A stretch of 14,162 bases of DNA from an uncultured Paraburkholderia sp. (GCA_937917025.1 CALFSF010000608.1:1-14162), one strand, 5' to 3'; counted from the stretch's first letter, positions 1-7,483 are shown. The notes: generated from the letters alone by a model not told the origin. Made by a program: numbers and translations.

Positions 1-749
1 CACAGCATGCCGCGCGCGCCGCTCGCGTAACGCAGCATCACCTGCACGTGATCGTCGAGTTTTCTGCCCGGCACGAACGTGTGGACTTCCGCCGACAGTT
101 CCTTCGGCACCATGCCCGTCACGAACGCGGCAAGGTGATACGCATGCGTGCCGATATCGCCCAGGCATCCGGCAGGCCCCGATTGCGCCGGGTCCGTGCG
201 CCATCCCGCCTGCTTGTTCGTGCCGGCGTTTTCGATCGGCTCGGCGAGCCAGTCCTGCGCGTACTCGACCTGCACGACGCGGATGTCGCCCAGTTCGCCC
301 GCGTCGACGAGTTCGCGCGCGTGCCGCACCATCGGATAACCCGAATACGTGTGCGTCAGCGCGAACAGCTTTTTCTTTTCGCGCGCGAGCCTGGCGAGCG
401 CCTCGCCTTCCGCCAGCGAAATCGCGAGCGGCTTGTCGCAGATCACATGAATGCCCGCTTCGAGAAATGCCGTTGCGACCGGCGCATGCAAGTGATTCGG
501 CGTGACGATCGCGACGGCGTCGATGCCGTCGTCGCGGGCCGCTTCGGCCTTTGCCATCTCGCGCCAGTCCGCGTAGCTGCGCGCGATGCCCACTTCCGCT
601 GCGCTCGCCTGCGCGCGCGCCGCGTCGGACGAGAGCGCGCCCGCCACGAGTTCGAACCGGTCGTCGAGGCGCGCGGCGATCCGGTGCACGGCGCCGATAA
701 AAGCGCCCTGCCCGCCGCCCACCATGCCCAACCGCAATTTACGTGTCAT
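1..749 (-). CDS. Gfo/Idh/MocA-family NAD(P)-dependent sugar dehydrogenase, 3' end outside window
   Basis: Predicted cytoplasmic oxidoreductase acting on a sugar or polyol with NAD(P). About 249 N-terminal residues are visible; family members usually have 330-390, so the C-terminal part lies beyond the left edge. Seen: a Rossmann glycine-rich stretch GMVGGGQGAFIGA near residues 8-20, the EKP-type motif as CDKPLAIS (D105, K106, P107; K106 is the expected catalytic lysine), and GDIGTHA with D198 and H202, matching the family's D-x3-H catalytic pair. The ATG at 749 has a GGGAG ribosome site about 8 bases upstream. Only 33 bp separate it from the TIM-barrel enzyme gene, so it is the distal gene of the sugar ABC operon. 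Fold and family are secure; the substrate is not. A dehydrogenase making a 3-keto sugar (YcjS or levoglucosan-dehydrogenase type) and an inositol dehydrogenase are both possible. Confidence 0.88.
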   Translation of the reverse strand, partial: MTRKLRLGMVGGGQGAFIGAVHRIAARLDDRFELVAGALSSDAARAQASAAEVGIARSYADWREMAKAEAARDDGIDAVAIVTPNHLHAPVATAFLEAGIHVICDKPLAISLAEGEALARLAREKKKLFALTHTYSGYPMVRHARELVDAGELGDIRVVQVEYAQDWLAEPIENAGTNKQAGWRTDPAQSGPAGCLGDIGTHAYHLAAFVTGMVPKELSAEVHTFVPGRKLDDHVQVMLRYASGARGML

Positions 750-782
750 CGGATGCTCCCTGATGCGTGACTGACGCCGCTC

Positions 783-1832
783 TCACAGCCCCAGCACCTT
801 TTTGATCTGCGCCTGATCGACGCCGCTGTCCGCGAAATCGTCGAACGACTTTTCGGCGACGCGGATGATGTGCCGTCGGATGAACTCCGCGCCTTCGCGC
901 GCGCCGTCTTCCGGATGCTTCAGCGCGCACTCCCATTCGAGCACCGCCCAGCCCGGATAGTCGTACTGCGCCATCTTCGAGAAGATCGCGCCGAAGTCGA
1001 TCTGGCCGTCGCCGAGCGAGCGAAAGCGCCCCGGCCGCTCGGTCCAGCCGCTATAGCTGCCATACACGCCGGCCCTGCCCGTCGGACGAAACTCCGCATC
1101 CTTCACGTGAAAGGCCTTGATGCGCTCGTGATAGATATCGATGAACGACAGGTAATCGAGCTGCTGCAACACGTAGTGGCTCGGATCGAACAGGATGTTC
1201 GCACGACGATGCCCATCCACGCGCTCCAGAAACCGCTCGAACGTCACGCCGTCGTGGAGGTCTTCGCCCGGATGCAGCTCGTACGCGAGGTCGACACCGG
1301 CCTCGTCGAACGCGTCGAGAATCGGCTGCCAGCGGCGCGCGAGTTCGTCAAACGCGGCCTCGACGAGACCGGCGGGCCGCTGCGGCCACGGGTACACGTA
1401 CGGCCACGCGAGCGCGCCCGAAAACGACACGTGCGTGTCGAGCCCGAGACGGCGCGACGCCTGCGCCGCGAGTTTCAGCTGCTGGATCGCCCATTCGGTA
1501 CGCGCCGCCGGATTGCCGCGCACGTGCGGCGCGGCGAAGCCGTCGAACAGCTGGTCGTAGGCGGGATGCACGGCTACCAGTTGCCCTTGCAGATGCGTCG
1601 CGAGTTCGGTGATTTCGACACCGGCGTCCGCCACCGTGCCGAGCAGTTCGTCGCAGTACGTCTGGCTCGACGCGGCCTTTTCGAGGTCGATCACGCGCGA
1701 ATCCGCAGGCACCTGGATGCCTTTGTAGCCGAGCTTCGCGGCCCACGTCGCGAGATTGTCGAGGTTATCGAAGGGCGCCTTGTCGCCCAGGAACTGGGCC
1801 AGATAGATCGCCGGCCCTTTGATGGTTTTCAT
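783..1832 (-). CDS. Sugar phosphate isomerase/epimerase-like TIM-barrel protein (xylose isomerase-like)
   Basis: A 349-residue protein of the AP-endonuclease-2/xylose-isomerase-like TIM-barrel superfamily, probably a divalent-metal isomerase, epimerase or lyase for a keto sugar in the cytoplasm. Candidate metal ligands: E185 (AYELHPGED), D216 and H219 (ILFDPSHY), H242 (AFHVKDAEF) and E299 (AVLEWEC). These lie at successive barrel strand ends, as the superfamily requires. I chose the ATG at 1832 because GAGGAG sits 8 bases upstream and the protein then begins MKTIKGPAIYLAQF, directly entering strand 1. A longer reading frame to 1901 would start inside the intergenic hairpin. Together with the Gfo/Idh/MocA gene just downstream it forms a two-enzyme module resembling YcjR/YcjS or levoglucosan-type systems (inference). 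The exact reaction cannot be read from sequence. Confidence 0.88.
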   Translation of the reverse strand: MKTIKGPAIYLAQFLGDKAPFDNLDNLATWAAKLGYKGIQVPADSRVIDLEKAASSQTYCDELLGTVADAGVEITELATHLQGQLVAVHPAYDQLFDGFAAPHVRGNPAARTEWAIQQLKLAAQASRRLGLDTHVSFSGALAWPYVYPWPQRPAGLVEAAFDELARRWQPILDAFDEAGVDLAYELHPGEDLHDGVTFERFLERVDGHRRANILFDPSHYVLQQLDYLSFIDIYHERIKAFHVKDAEFRPTGRAGVYGSYSGWTERPGRFRSLGDGQIDFGAIFSKMAQYDYPGWAVLEWECALKHPEDGAREGAEFIRRHIIRVAEKSFDDFADSGVDQAQIKKVLGL

Positions 1833-1877
1833 CGTGCGGCTCCTCGGGAAATGAATAGTGCGTTCGACATTCAGGGC

Positions 1878-1922
1878 GCCGCGCGGCCGCGATGCGCTCA
1901 ACGCCCATCGCGGCCGCGCGGC
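1878..1922. repeat. Perfect 17-bp inverted repeat (intercistronic hairpin)
   Basis: Positions 1878-1894 (GCCGCGCGGCCGCGATG) are the exact reverse complement of 1906-1922, with an 11-base loop. The stem starts 13 bases after the stop codon of the binding-protein gene, read on the minus strand, and ends 45 bases before the TIM-barrel enzyme start. No T-run follows, so a classical terminator is unlikely. By analogy with hairpins after malE and other binding-protein genes, it may block 3' exonucleases and keep the upstream mRNA abundant (inference). Confidence 0.75.
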
Positions 1923-1935
1923 AAGACGGAAGCCA

Positions 1936-2898
1936 TCAGAACGGCGAGTCCGGGAAGTAGTAGTCTTTCGCGTTGTCTTTCGTGACGAGCACCGAGGGCA
2001 CGATCGTCGTCGCCGGCAGCCTTTCGCCCTTCAGGCGTGCTTCGGCGGTGAGCTTGATCGCGTCGTAGATGAACTTCGGCGAGTAGGTCACGTCGGCGTT
2101 GATGATTTTGTCGCCATCCATCACGCGCTTGATCATGTCCTTCGACCCCGCGCCGCCGAGCACTTCCTTGATGTCGGTGCGCTTTGCCTGATCGATGGCC
2201 TTCAGCACGCCGACCGACATGTCGTCGTCGGCCGACCACACGGCGTCGATGTGCCTGAAGCGCGTCAGGTAGTCCTGCATCACCTTGAACGCGTCGTCGC
2301 GATTCCAGTTCGCGTACTTCGCGTCCAGCACCTTCACGCCGGGACACGCCGACAACGCCTTCGTGAACGCGTTGTAGCGCTCGTTATCCAGCGTGGTCGG
2401 AATGCCGCGCAGCGCGACGATGTCGCCCTTGCCGTTCAGCGACTTGCAGAAGTACTCGCCCGCGAGCCGGCCGAACGCGGTGTTGTCGCCCGCGACGTAG
2501 GCGTCCTGCGCGCTCGTGTCGGTCAGCCCGCGATCGACGACCGTCACGTAGACGCCCTTCTTCTTCACCTGCGCGACCGGCTGCGTGAGCGACGCGGACT
2601 CATGCGGGAAGATCACGAGCGCGTTGATATGGTTGACGGTCACCAGATCCTGCAACTGGTTCGCCTGCTCCGGCGCGCTCGCCGACGACTTCAGGATCAC
2701 CTTCAGATCCGGATGCGCCTTCTCCATGTCCGTCTTCGCCTTGTTCGCCCACCAGACGATGCCGCCCGTGAAGCCGTGATCGGCCGTCGGAATCGCGACG
2801 CCCAATATGACCTTGTCGTCCGCCCGTGCCGCGCCCGCCGTACCGAGAATGCCCAACGCCAGCACGCCGGCACTGATCGCCCGAATGACCTGCTTCAT
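1936..2898 (-). CDS. Periplasmic sugar-binding protein of an ABC importer (RbsB/peripla_BP_4 type)
   Basis: A 320-residue substrate-binding protein that captures a sugar in the periplasm and passes it to the permease and ATPase encoded upstream in the operon. Seen: a Sec signal peptide (MKQVIRAISAGVLALGILGT, then AGAARA with likely cleavage after A26 before DDK), followed by strand 1 VILGVAIPTADHGFTGGIVWWANKAK typical of the ribose/galactose/xylose-binding family. Other hallmarks are NQLQDLVTVNHINALVIFP, VVDRGL, VAGDNTAFGRLAGEY and VWSADDDMSVGVLKAI, where charged residues usually contact sugar hydroxyls. Start: AGGAGA is six bases before the ATG. Unusually for the family it follows the permease gene across a 140-bp gap and is itself followed by a strong hairpin, suggesting separate mRNA-level control of the most-needed component. 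The ligand is unknown. Confidence 0.92.
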   Translation of the reverse strand: MKQVIRAISAGVLALGILGTAGAARADDKVILGVAIPTADHGFTGGIVWWANKAKTDMEKAHPDLKVILKSSASAPEQANQLQDLVTVNHINALVIFPHESASLTQPVAQVKKKGVYVTVVDRGLTDTSAQDAYVAGDNTAFGRLAGEYFCKSLNGKGDIVALRGIPTTLDNERYNAFTKALSACPGVKVLDAKYANWNRDDAFKVMQDYLTRFRHIDAVWSADDDMSVGVLKAIDQAKRTDIKEVLGGAGSKDMIKRVMDGDKIINADVTYSPKFIYDAIKLTAEARLKGERLPATTIVPSVLVTKDNAKDYYFPDSPF

Positions 2899-2917
2899 GT
2901 TGTGTCTCCTGTCGTGA

Positions 2918-2932
2918 GGCGCATCGTGCGCC
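2918..2932. other. Short hairpin just upstream of the binding-protein ribosome site
   Basis: GGCGCA (2918-2923) and TGCGCC (2927-2932) form a 6-bp perfect stem with a 3-base loop. It lies 7 bases upstream of the AGGAGA ribosome site of the binding-protein gene on the minus strand. On the plus strand it is followed by CGGTTTTT, the shape of a small factor-independent terminator, but no plus-strand gene is visible upstream. It may tune translation or stop antisense transcripts; its function is unproven. Confidence 0.4.
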
Positions 2933-2977
2933 CGGTTTTTGAGGTGCCGGCCATGTGCGCCGGGTACTGCGGTTCAA

Positions 2978-3030
2978 GCTGCCTGCTGCCTGCCTGCGAT
3001 TTGCGGTTTGCGGTCTGCTTTTGAAACCGC
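2978..3030. repeat. Degenerate heptamer tandem repeat plus hairpin between permease and binding-protein genes
   Basis: Two copies of GCTGCCT (2978-2991), then GCGATTT, GCGGTTT and GCGGTCT (2996-3016), form a run of 7-base units. GCGGTTT (3003-3009) can also pair with AAACCGC (3024-3030) around a 14-base loop. This occupies much of the 140-bp gap after the permease stop codon. A heptamer array can slip during replication. The hairpin could attenuate or stabilise the message between the two genes (inference). Confidence 0.5.
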
Positions 3031-3038
3031 ATGTTCGA

Positions 3039-4052
3039 TCAGCGCCGTCCGCGCTGCAGGAACGCGACGATGATGATGACGACGCCCTGCACCGCCGCGT
3101 TCAGATACACGCTGATGATGCTCGTGAGGTTGAGAATGTTCGCGATCACCGAAAGCAGCACGGCGCCGATCACCGTGCCGAGCACCCGGCCTTCGCCGCC
3201 CTTGAGCGCGGTACCGCCGACGACCACTGACGCAATCGCCTCCAGTTCCCACAGGAGGCCCGTTGTCGGCGTGGCGGAACCGAGCCGCGGCACGTACAGC
3301 ACCGTCGCCACGCCCACGCAGATACCGAGCAGCATGTACGTGACGATCTTCACGCGATCCACGCGAATGGCCGCATAGCGCGCGACCTGTTCGTTCGAGC
3401 CGATCGCCTGCACATGCCGTCCGAACGCGGTGCGGTTCAGGATCAACGCGCCGCCCGCCGCGACGATCAGGAACACCCAGATCGGTATCGGCACGCCGAA
3501 CACGCTTGCGTAATACACGGGGCCATAGAGGTCGGAGAGCGAGTTGTCGAGCGTGAGTGCGCCGCCGTCCGCGAGCCACGTCAGCACCGCGCGAAAGATG
3601 CCGAACGTACCGAGCGTCACGATGAACGGCTCGATCGGGCCTTTCGTGATCAGCAGGCCATGCGCGATGCCGAACGCGCCGCCCAGCACGAGCGCCAGCA
3701 CCATGCCGATCATCACGATCAGGAGCGGCGCGATCGTGTGGCCGCCGAGCCCGCGGGCAAGCACGTTCATCGCGTAGATCATGCTGCCCGCGATCAGCGC
3801 GGCCATCGATCCGACGGACAGGTCGATGCCGCCCGAAATGATCACGAACGTCATGCCGACCGCGATGATGCCGATGAACGACGTGCGCGTGAGCACGTTC
3901 ATGAGATTGTCGATGGTCGCGAAGTCGTGGTTGAGCAACTGGCCGCCCACGCACAGGACGATCAGGCCAAGCAGCGGACCGAGCCCGTGCAGCCGGCGCG
4001 CGAGGCGCATCGCACGGCCCGCTTGCCCTGGTTCAGTGTGTGCCGGTTGCAT
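3039..4052 (-). CDS. Sugar ABC transporter permease (RbsC/BPD_transp_2 family)
   Basis: A 337-residue inner-membrane protein that would dimerise to form the sugar channel above the ATPase. About eight to ten hydrophobic spans are visible, starting with LGPLLGLIVLCVGG near residue 24. Family hallmarks: TSFIGIIAVGMTFVIISGGIDLSVGS near 57-82 and the cytoplasmic coupling region VVVGGTALKGGEGRVLGT near 275-292, the equivalent of the RbsC GGxSxxGGxG loop that docks on the ATPase. The ATG at 4052 is preferred over a TTG at 4058 because GAGGAG lies about 10 bases upstream of the ATG. The first 20 bases overlap the end of the ATPase gene, indicating translational coupling. It is the only permease gene, so a homodimer is expected, as in ribose importers. 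Confidence 0.92.
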   Translation of the reverse strand: MQPAHTEPGQAGRAMRLARRLHGLGPLLGLIVLCVGGQLLNHDFATIDNLMNVLTRTSFIGIIAVGMTFVIISGGIDLSVGSMAALIAGSMIYAMNVLARGLGGHTIAPLLIVMIGMVLALVLGGAFGIAHGLLITKGPIEPFIVTLGTFGIFRAVLTWLADGGALTLDNSLSDLYGPVYYASVFGVPIPIWVFLIVAAGGALILNRTAFGRHVQAIGSNEQVARYAAIRVDRVKIVTYMLLGICVGVATVLYVPRLGSATPTTGLLWELEAIASVVVGGTALKGGEGRVLGTVIGAVLLSVIANILNLTSIISVYLNAAVQGVVIIIVAFLQRGRR

Positions 4053-5520
4053 GGGCAATCAACTCCTCTTCGGTTAGCTGGTCGAGCGCGAGCGTCGTTT
4101 GAAGCCGGCCCGTGCGCATCACGGCGACGCGATGACACAGGCCGATCAGCTCGATCAGCTCGGACGAGATCACGATCACCGCCCGCCCCTGCGCGGCGAG
4201 CCGGTGGATCAGAAAGTAGATGTCGCGCTTCGCGCCGACGTCGACGCCGCGCGTCGGTTCGTCGAGCACGACGACATTCGGGTCCGGATGCAGGAACTTC
4301 GCGAGCGCGAGTTTCTGCTGGTTGCCGCCGGACAGCATGCGCGCGCGGATCGACGGGTCGCCCGTGCGGATGCCGAATTCGGCGATGCCCGCTTTCAGCG
4401 CCGCGCGTTCCGCTTTTGCGTCGAGGAACGGATGCGCATAGCGATCGAGCGTCATCAGCGTCAGGTTGTCCTGCAGGTTCAGATTGACGTGCAGCGCCTT
4501 GTTCTTGCGGTCTTCGCTCAGATACGTAAGACCATGCCGCATCGCCGCGAGCGGATTGTGAATCTCGACCGCGCGGCCCGCGAGCTCGATGCGCCCCGCC
4601 GTGCGTTTGCGCAGGCCGAGCATCGCTTCGAACGCTTCGGTGCGGCCCGCGCCGACGAGGCCCGCGAAGCCGAGTATCTCGCCCGCACGGACCTCGAACG
4701 ACAGCGACTCGACCCAGCCCGGCACGACGAGCCCGTCGACTCGCATCGCGACCGGCGCATCCGGTGCGGGCGGGGTTTTGTCCGGGAACATGTCGGAGAC
4801 GTCGCGCCCCACCATCAGGTTCGCCATCTGCTGCCGCGCGAGGCTCGACGTTTCGCCGCGCGCGACGAAGCGGCCGTCGCGCATCACGATCACCTCGTCG
4901 GTGATGTGCTCGACTTCGTCGAGCTTGTGCGAGATGTAGACGATCGTCACGCCATCGGCCTTCAGCTTCAGCATCAGCGTGAAGAGCCGCTCGGTCTCCG
5001 ATGGCGTGAGCGTCGCGGTCGGTTCGTCCATGATGAGAAAGCGCGCGCGACGCGACAGCGCCTTGGCGATCTCCACCATCTGCTTTTCCGCGACGATCAG
5101 GCTGCGCACCTGCGTATCGGGCGATTTATTCAGGCCGACCTGTTCGAGATAACGCGCTGCCTCTTTTTTCATCGCGCCTTCGTCGAGCAGCCAGCCGCGC
5201 TTTTTCTCGTGCCCGAGGTACATGTTCTCGACGATCGACAGATGATCGGCCAGGTTGAATTCCTGATGGATCAGCACGATGCCCACGGCTTCAGCATCGC
5301 GCGAACTGGTGAAGTGCTGGGTGGCGCCATCGACGGAAAGCGAGCCTTCGGTTGCGCTTTCGTAGCCGGCGAGAATCTTCATCAGCGTCGACTTGCCGGC
5401 GCCGTTCTCGCCGAGCAGGCCATAGATGCGCCCGGGCGCGAGATCGAACGACACGCCGTGCAGGACGCGCACCGGGCCGAAATCCTTGCGGATGTCGTCG
5501 AAGCGGATCGAGAGACTCAT
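4033..5520 (-). CDS. Sugar ABC transporter ATP-binding protein, two fused nucleotide-binding domains (RbsA/MglA/XylG type)
   Basis: A 495-residue cytoplasmic ATPase powering the importer; length is normal for the family. Domain 1: Walker A GENGAGKST (37-45), a degenerate signature SLIVAEKQMVEIAKAL (140-155) and Walker B FLIMDEPTATL (161-171). Domain 2: a degenerate P-loop GLVGAGRTE (287-295) lacking the lysine, an intact signature LSGGNQQK (396-403) and Walker B VVVLDEPTRGVD (416-427). This asymmetry is usual in monosaccharide ATPases and leaves one canonical ATP site. It follows the regulator gene after 30 bp, with AAGGAG about 11 bases before the ATG, and overlaps the permease gene by 20 bp. 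Family assignment is very secure; the sugar specificity is not encoded here. Confidence 0.95.
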   Translation of the reverse strand: MSLSIRFDDIRKDFGPVRVLHGVSFDLAPGRIYGLLGENGAGKSTLMKILAGYESATEGSLSVDGATQHFTSSRDAEAVGIVLIHQEFNLADHLSIVENMYLGHEKKRGWLLDEGAMKKEAARYLEQVGLNKSPDTQVRSLIVAEKQMVEIAKALSRRARFLIMDEPTATLTPSETERLFTLMLKLKADGVTIVYISHKLDEVEHITDEVIVMRDGRFVARGETSSLARQQMANLMVGRDVSDMFPDKTPPAPDAPVAMRVDGLVVPGWVESLSFEVRAGEILGFAGLVGAGRTEAFEAMLGLRKRTAGRIELAGRAVEIHNPLAAMRHGLTYLSEDRKNKALHVNLNLQDNLTLMTLDRYAHPFLDAKAERAALKAGIAEFGIRTGDPSIRARMLSGGNQQKLALAKFLHPDPNVVVLDEPTRGVDVGAKRDIYFLIHRLAAQGRAVIVISSELIELIGLCHRVAVMRTGRLQTTLALDQLTEEELIAHATGTH

Positions 5521-5550
5521 CGCGCGCTCTGCTCCTTCATGGGGTCGCCG

Positions 5551-6594
5551 TCACGCGCTTAGCCGCACGACGAGCCGGTGCGGCAACAGCACGCCCGGCA
5601 CGCTGGCCGCCGGGTCCGCGAGACGCCTGAGCAACAGCCGCGCGGCCGTCTCGCCGAGTTCGCGCATCGGCTGCGCGATCGTGGTGAGCGGCGGATCGAT
5701 CTGCGCGGCCACCGAGATGTCGTCGAAGCCGACCACCGCGACATCGGCCGGCGTGCGTTTGCCGACGCTGCGCAAGCCGTTGATCGCGCCGATCGCGAGC
5801 GTGTCCGATACGGTGAAGATCGCATCGGGCGCGTCTTCGCCCGATTGCCGCGCGAGTTCCGCGGCGGCGGCCGCGGCGGCTTCGTAGTCGAGGCTGTAGA
5901 CGTTGCGGCGCCAGGCAGGCAACGGGTGTACGCCGGCGTCGCGCAATGCGTCGAGATAGCCCTCCTGACGCTGACGCGCGTAGAGATAACCGTCATCCGA
6001 ATTGATGAGACCGACGCGACGGCGTCCGCGCGACAGCAGATGCCTCACCGCGTCACCGGCTGCGCGATAGTTGTCGATGCCGACCCACGGCACGCCCATG
6101 TCGGTATCGAACTCGCAGCACGCGACCCACGGCAGCGTTCCCGCGTCTTCGGCGAGCGCGTGCTGAACCGTGTCGGGATCGAGGCAGATCGCGCCGTCGG
6201 CACGGTGGCGCCGCAGCATCTCGAAGTAGCTGCGCTCGCGCCCGGGATCGGCGCCGGTGTCGCAAAGCAACATGAAATAGCCATGCTGACGCGCGACGGC
6301 ATCGATGCCGCGCACCACTTCCGCGTAAAAGGGATTGCCGAAGTCCGGCACCATCGTGAGCATCAGGCGGCTTTCGGCGGTGCGCAGGTTGCGCGCGAGA
6401 TCGTTGACGCGATAGCCGCTCGTCTGCACGGCGGCAAGCACGCGATCGCGCGTCTCGGGCCGGACGTTCGAGTGCCCGTTGAGCACGCGCGAGACAGTGG
6501 CGACCGAGACGCCGGCCTGCTCGGCCACGCCGGCAATCGACATGTCCTCCGGCGTTCGAAGCGATGCAACGTCGCGCTGGCGCGGTCTCGACAC
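5551..6594 (-). CDS. LacI-family transcriptional regulator of the sugar operon
   Basis: A 347-residue one-component repressor. The N-terminal helix-turn-helix and hinge read MSIAGVAEQAGVSVATVSRVLNGHSNVRPETRDRV (from residue 18), followed by a periplasmic-binding-protein-like sensor: LTMVPDFGNPFYAEVVRGID, DGAICLD, WVACCEF, VGIDNYRAAGDAV, FTVSDTLAIGAINGL and VAVVGFDD. The start is uncertain. A GTG at 6594 has GGGGGTGA six bases upstream, a 7/8 match to the extended ribosome site. An ATG at 6543 (330 residues) begins exactly at the DNA-binding domain but has GGAGG only two bases away. I prefer the GTG. It is the first gene of the operon, 30 bp before the ATPase, and probably represses itself and the transport and catabolic genes through the palindrome at 6610-6631. 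The inducer is likely the transported sugar or a derivative. Confidence 0.93.
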   Translation of the reverse strand: MSRPRQRDVASLRTPEDMSIAGVAEQAGVSVATVSRVLNGHSNVRPETRDRVLAAVQTSGYRVNDLARNLRTAESRLMLTMVPDFGNPFYAEVVRGIDAVARQHGYFMLLCDTGADPGRERSYFEMLRRHRADGAICLDPDTVQHALAEDAGTLPWVACCEFDTDMGVPWVGIDNYRAAGDAVRHLLSRGRRRVGLINSDDGYLYARQRQEGYLDALRDAGVHPLPAWRRNVYSLDYEAAAAAAAELARQSGEDAPDAIFTVSDTLAIGAINGLRSVGKRTPADVAVVGFDDISVAAQIDPPLTTIAQPMRELGETAARLLLRRLADPAASVPGVLLPHRLVVRLSA

Positions 6595-6609
6595 GGGTGT
6601 TCACCCCCG

Positions 6610-6631
6610 AAAATGTAATCGATTACATTTT
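6610..6631. promoter_or_regulatory. LacI-family operator, 22-bp perfect palindrome
   Basis: A perfect 22-bp palindrome with core TGTAATCGATTACA at 6614-6627, matching the general LacI/CcpA-type pattern TGnAAnCGnTTnCA with the central CG expected for this family. It ends 15 bases upstream of the regulator's GTG, next to its ribosome site, so transcription must start inside or just upstream of it. On the minus strand TGTAAT (6627-6622) could itself be a -10 box. Binding would therefore block transcription of the whole sugar operon. The divergent methyltransferase promoter is about 105 bp away and need not be affected. Confidence 0.85.
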
Positions 6632-6734
6632 TGGTCGAGATGACGCGGAATCTCAAGGTCGAATGTGTAGGGATTTATACGGAGGGCGGCGGCGGCCCTT
6701 CCTGCCCACCCCAACACGGAACCCGCCCCCGGTT

Positions 6735-6743
6735 TGGTACAAT
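6735..6743 (+). promoter_or_regulatory. Extended -10 promoter for the methyltransferase-rhodanese unit
   Basis: TGGTACAAT combines a TGn extension with TACAAT (5 of 6 to TATAAT). No good -35 box is seen 16-18 bases upstream, which extended -10 promoters can tolerate. Transcription would start near 6750, giving a 5' leader of about 45 bases to the ATG at 6795. Confidence 0.5.
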
Positions 6744-6794
6744 CCCGCAGTTCCCCACCCCTTCCGGCTGCATTTCAACCCGTCGAAAACAATC

Positions 6795-7448
6795 ATGAAT
6801 ATCGAGCAAGCGCGTTTCAACATGATCGAACAGCAGATTCGTCCCTGGGAAGTGCTGGACCAGGACGTGCTGAACCTGCTCTCGATCGTCAAGCGTGAGA
6901 ACTTCGTTCCCCGGGCCTACGCGAACATGGCGTTCGTCGATTTCGAAGTGCCGCTGCCCGCCGGCCAGCACATGCTGGCGCCGCGCGTCGAGGCACGCGT
7001 GCTGCAGGAACTGGCTGTCAGGAAGCACGAAAGCGTGCTGGAAATCGGTGCAGGCGCAGGCTACATGGCCGCGCTGCTCGCGCACCGCGCGCATCACGTG
7101 CTGACGGTGGACATCGAACCCGAACTCGCCGAACTCGCCCGCACGAATCTCGCGAACAACGGCGTGCTGAACGCCGAAGTCGCCACCGGCGACGCATCGC
7201 GCGGCTGGGCGGGCGCCGCGCCTTACGACGTGATCTGCGTGTCGGGCGGCCTGCCGGTTCTGCCGCAGGAAATCCTCGACCAGCTGAAAGTCGGCGGCCG
7301 TCTGGCCGCGTTCGTCGGCACCGCGCCGGTCATGAAGGCGCAGATCATCACGCGCATCGACGAGAAGCAGTACCGCGTCTCCGACGTATTCGAAACCTAT
7401 GTCGAGCCGCTCATCAACGCCGTGCAGCCGCCGCGCTTCAAGTTCTGA
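6795..7448 (+). CDS. Protein-L-isoaspartate O-methyltransferase-like SAM-dependent methyltransferase
   Basis: A 217-residue cytoplasmic methyltransferase of the PCMT family, which repairs isoaspartyl residues in aged proteins. Seen: the N-terminal PCMT region (MIEQQIRPWEVLDQDVLNLL), SAM motif I VLEIGAGAGY (81-90), an acidic strand-2 end VDIEPE, GDASRGW (132-138) and the C-terminal half YDVICVSGGLPVLP. In canonical Pcm the substrate loop reads roughly GQGQTISQP; here it is PAGQHMLAPR (56-64 region), without the usual Ser/Thr. The post-motif III segment ITAAPP is replaced by CVSGGLP. It may be a divergent paralogue with an altered substrate. It sits 35 bp upstream of the rhodanese gene and is probably co-transcribed with it. 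Fold confidence is high; the enzymatic activity is uncertain. Confidence 0.85.
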   Translation: MNIEQARFNMIEQQIRPWEVLDQDVLNLLSIVKRENFVPRAYANMAFVDFEVPLPAGQHMLAPRVEARVLQELAVRKHESVLEIGAGAGYMAALLAHRAHHVLTVDIEPELAELARTNLANNGVLNAEVATGDASRGWAGAAPYDVICVSGGLPVLPQEILDQLKVGGRLAAFVGTAPVMKAQIITRIDEKQYRVSDVFETYVEPLINAVQPPRFKF

Positions 7449-7483
7449 ACGCTGCCCCATCGACGTAACGGATTATTCATCTG

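Noticed and set aside
287..300. Possible protein-coding or RNA content on the plus strand over the dehydrogenase gene
   Set aside because: Plus-strand frames there show no domain, ribosome site or promoter. The minus-strand Gfo/Idh/MocA motifs account for the region.
1833..1901. Longer start for the TIM-barrel enzyme at 1901
   Set aside because: The added residues would be encoded partly by the 17-bp hairpin and have no family counterpart. The ATG at 1832 has GAGGAG at good spacing.
4099..5562. A 487-codon plus-strand open frame opposite the sugar ABC ATPase
   Set aside because: Composition is the Arg/His/Glu-rich pattern of antisense high-GC frames. The minus strand has full Walker and signature motifs.
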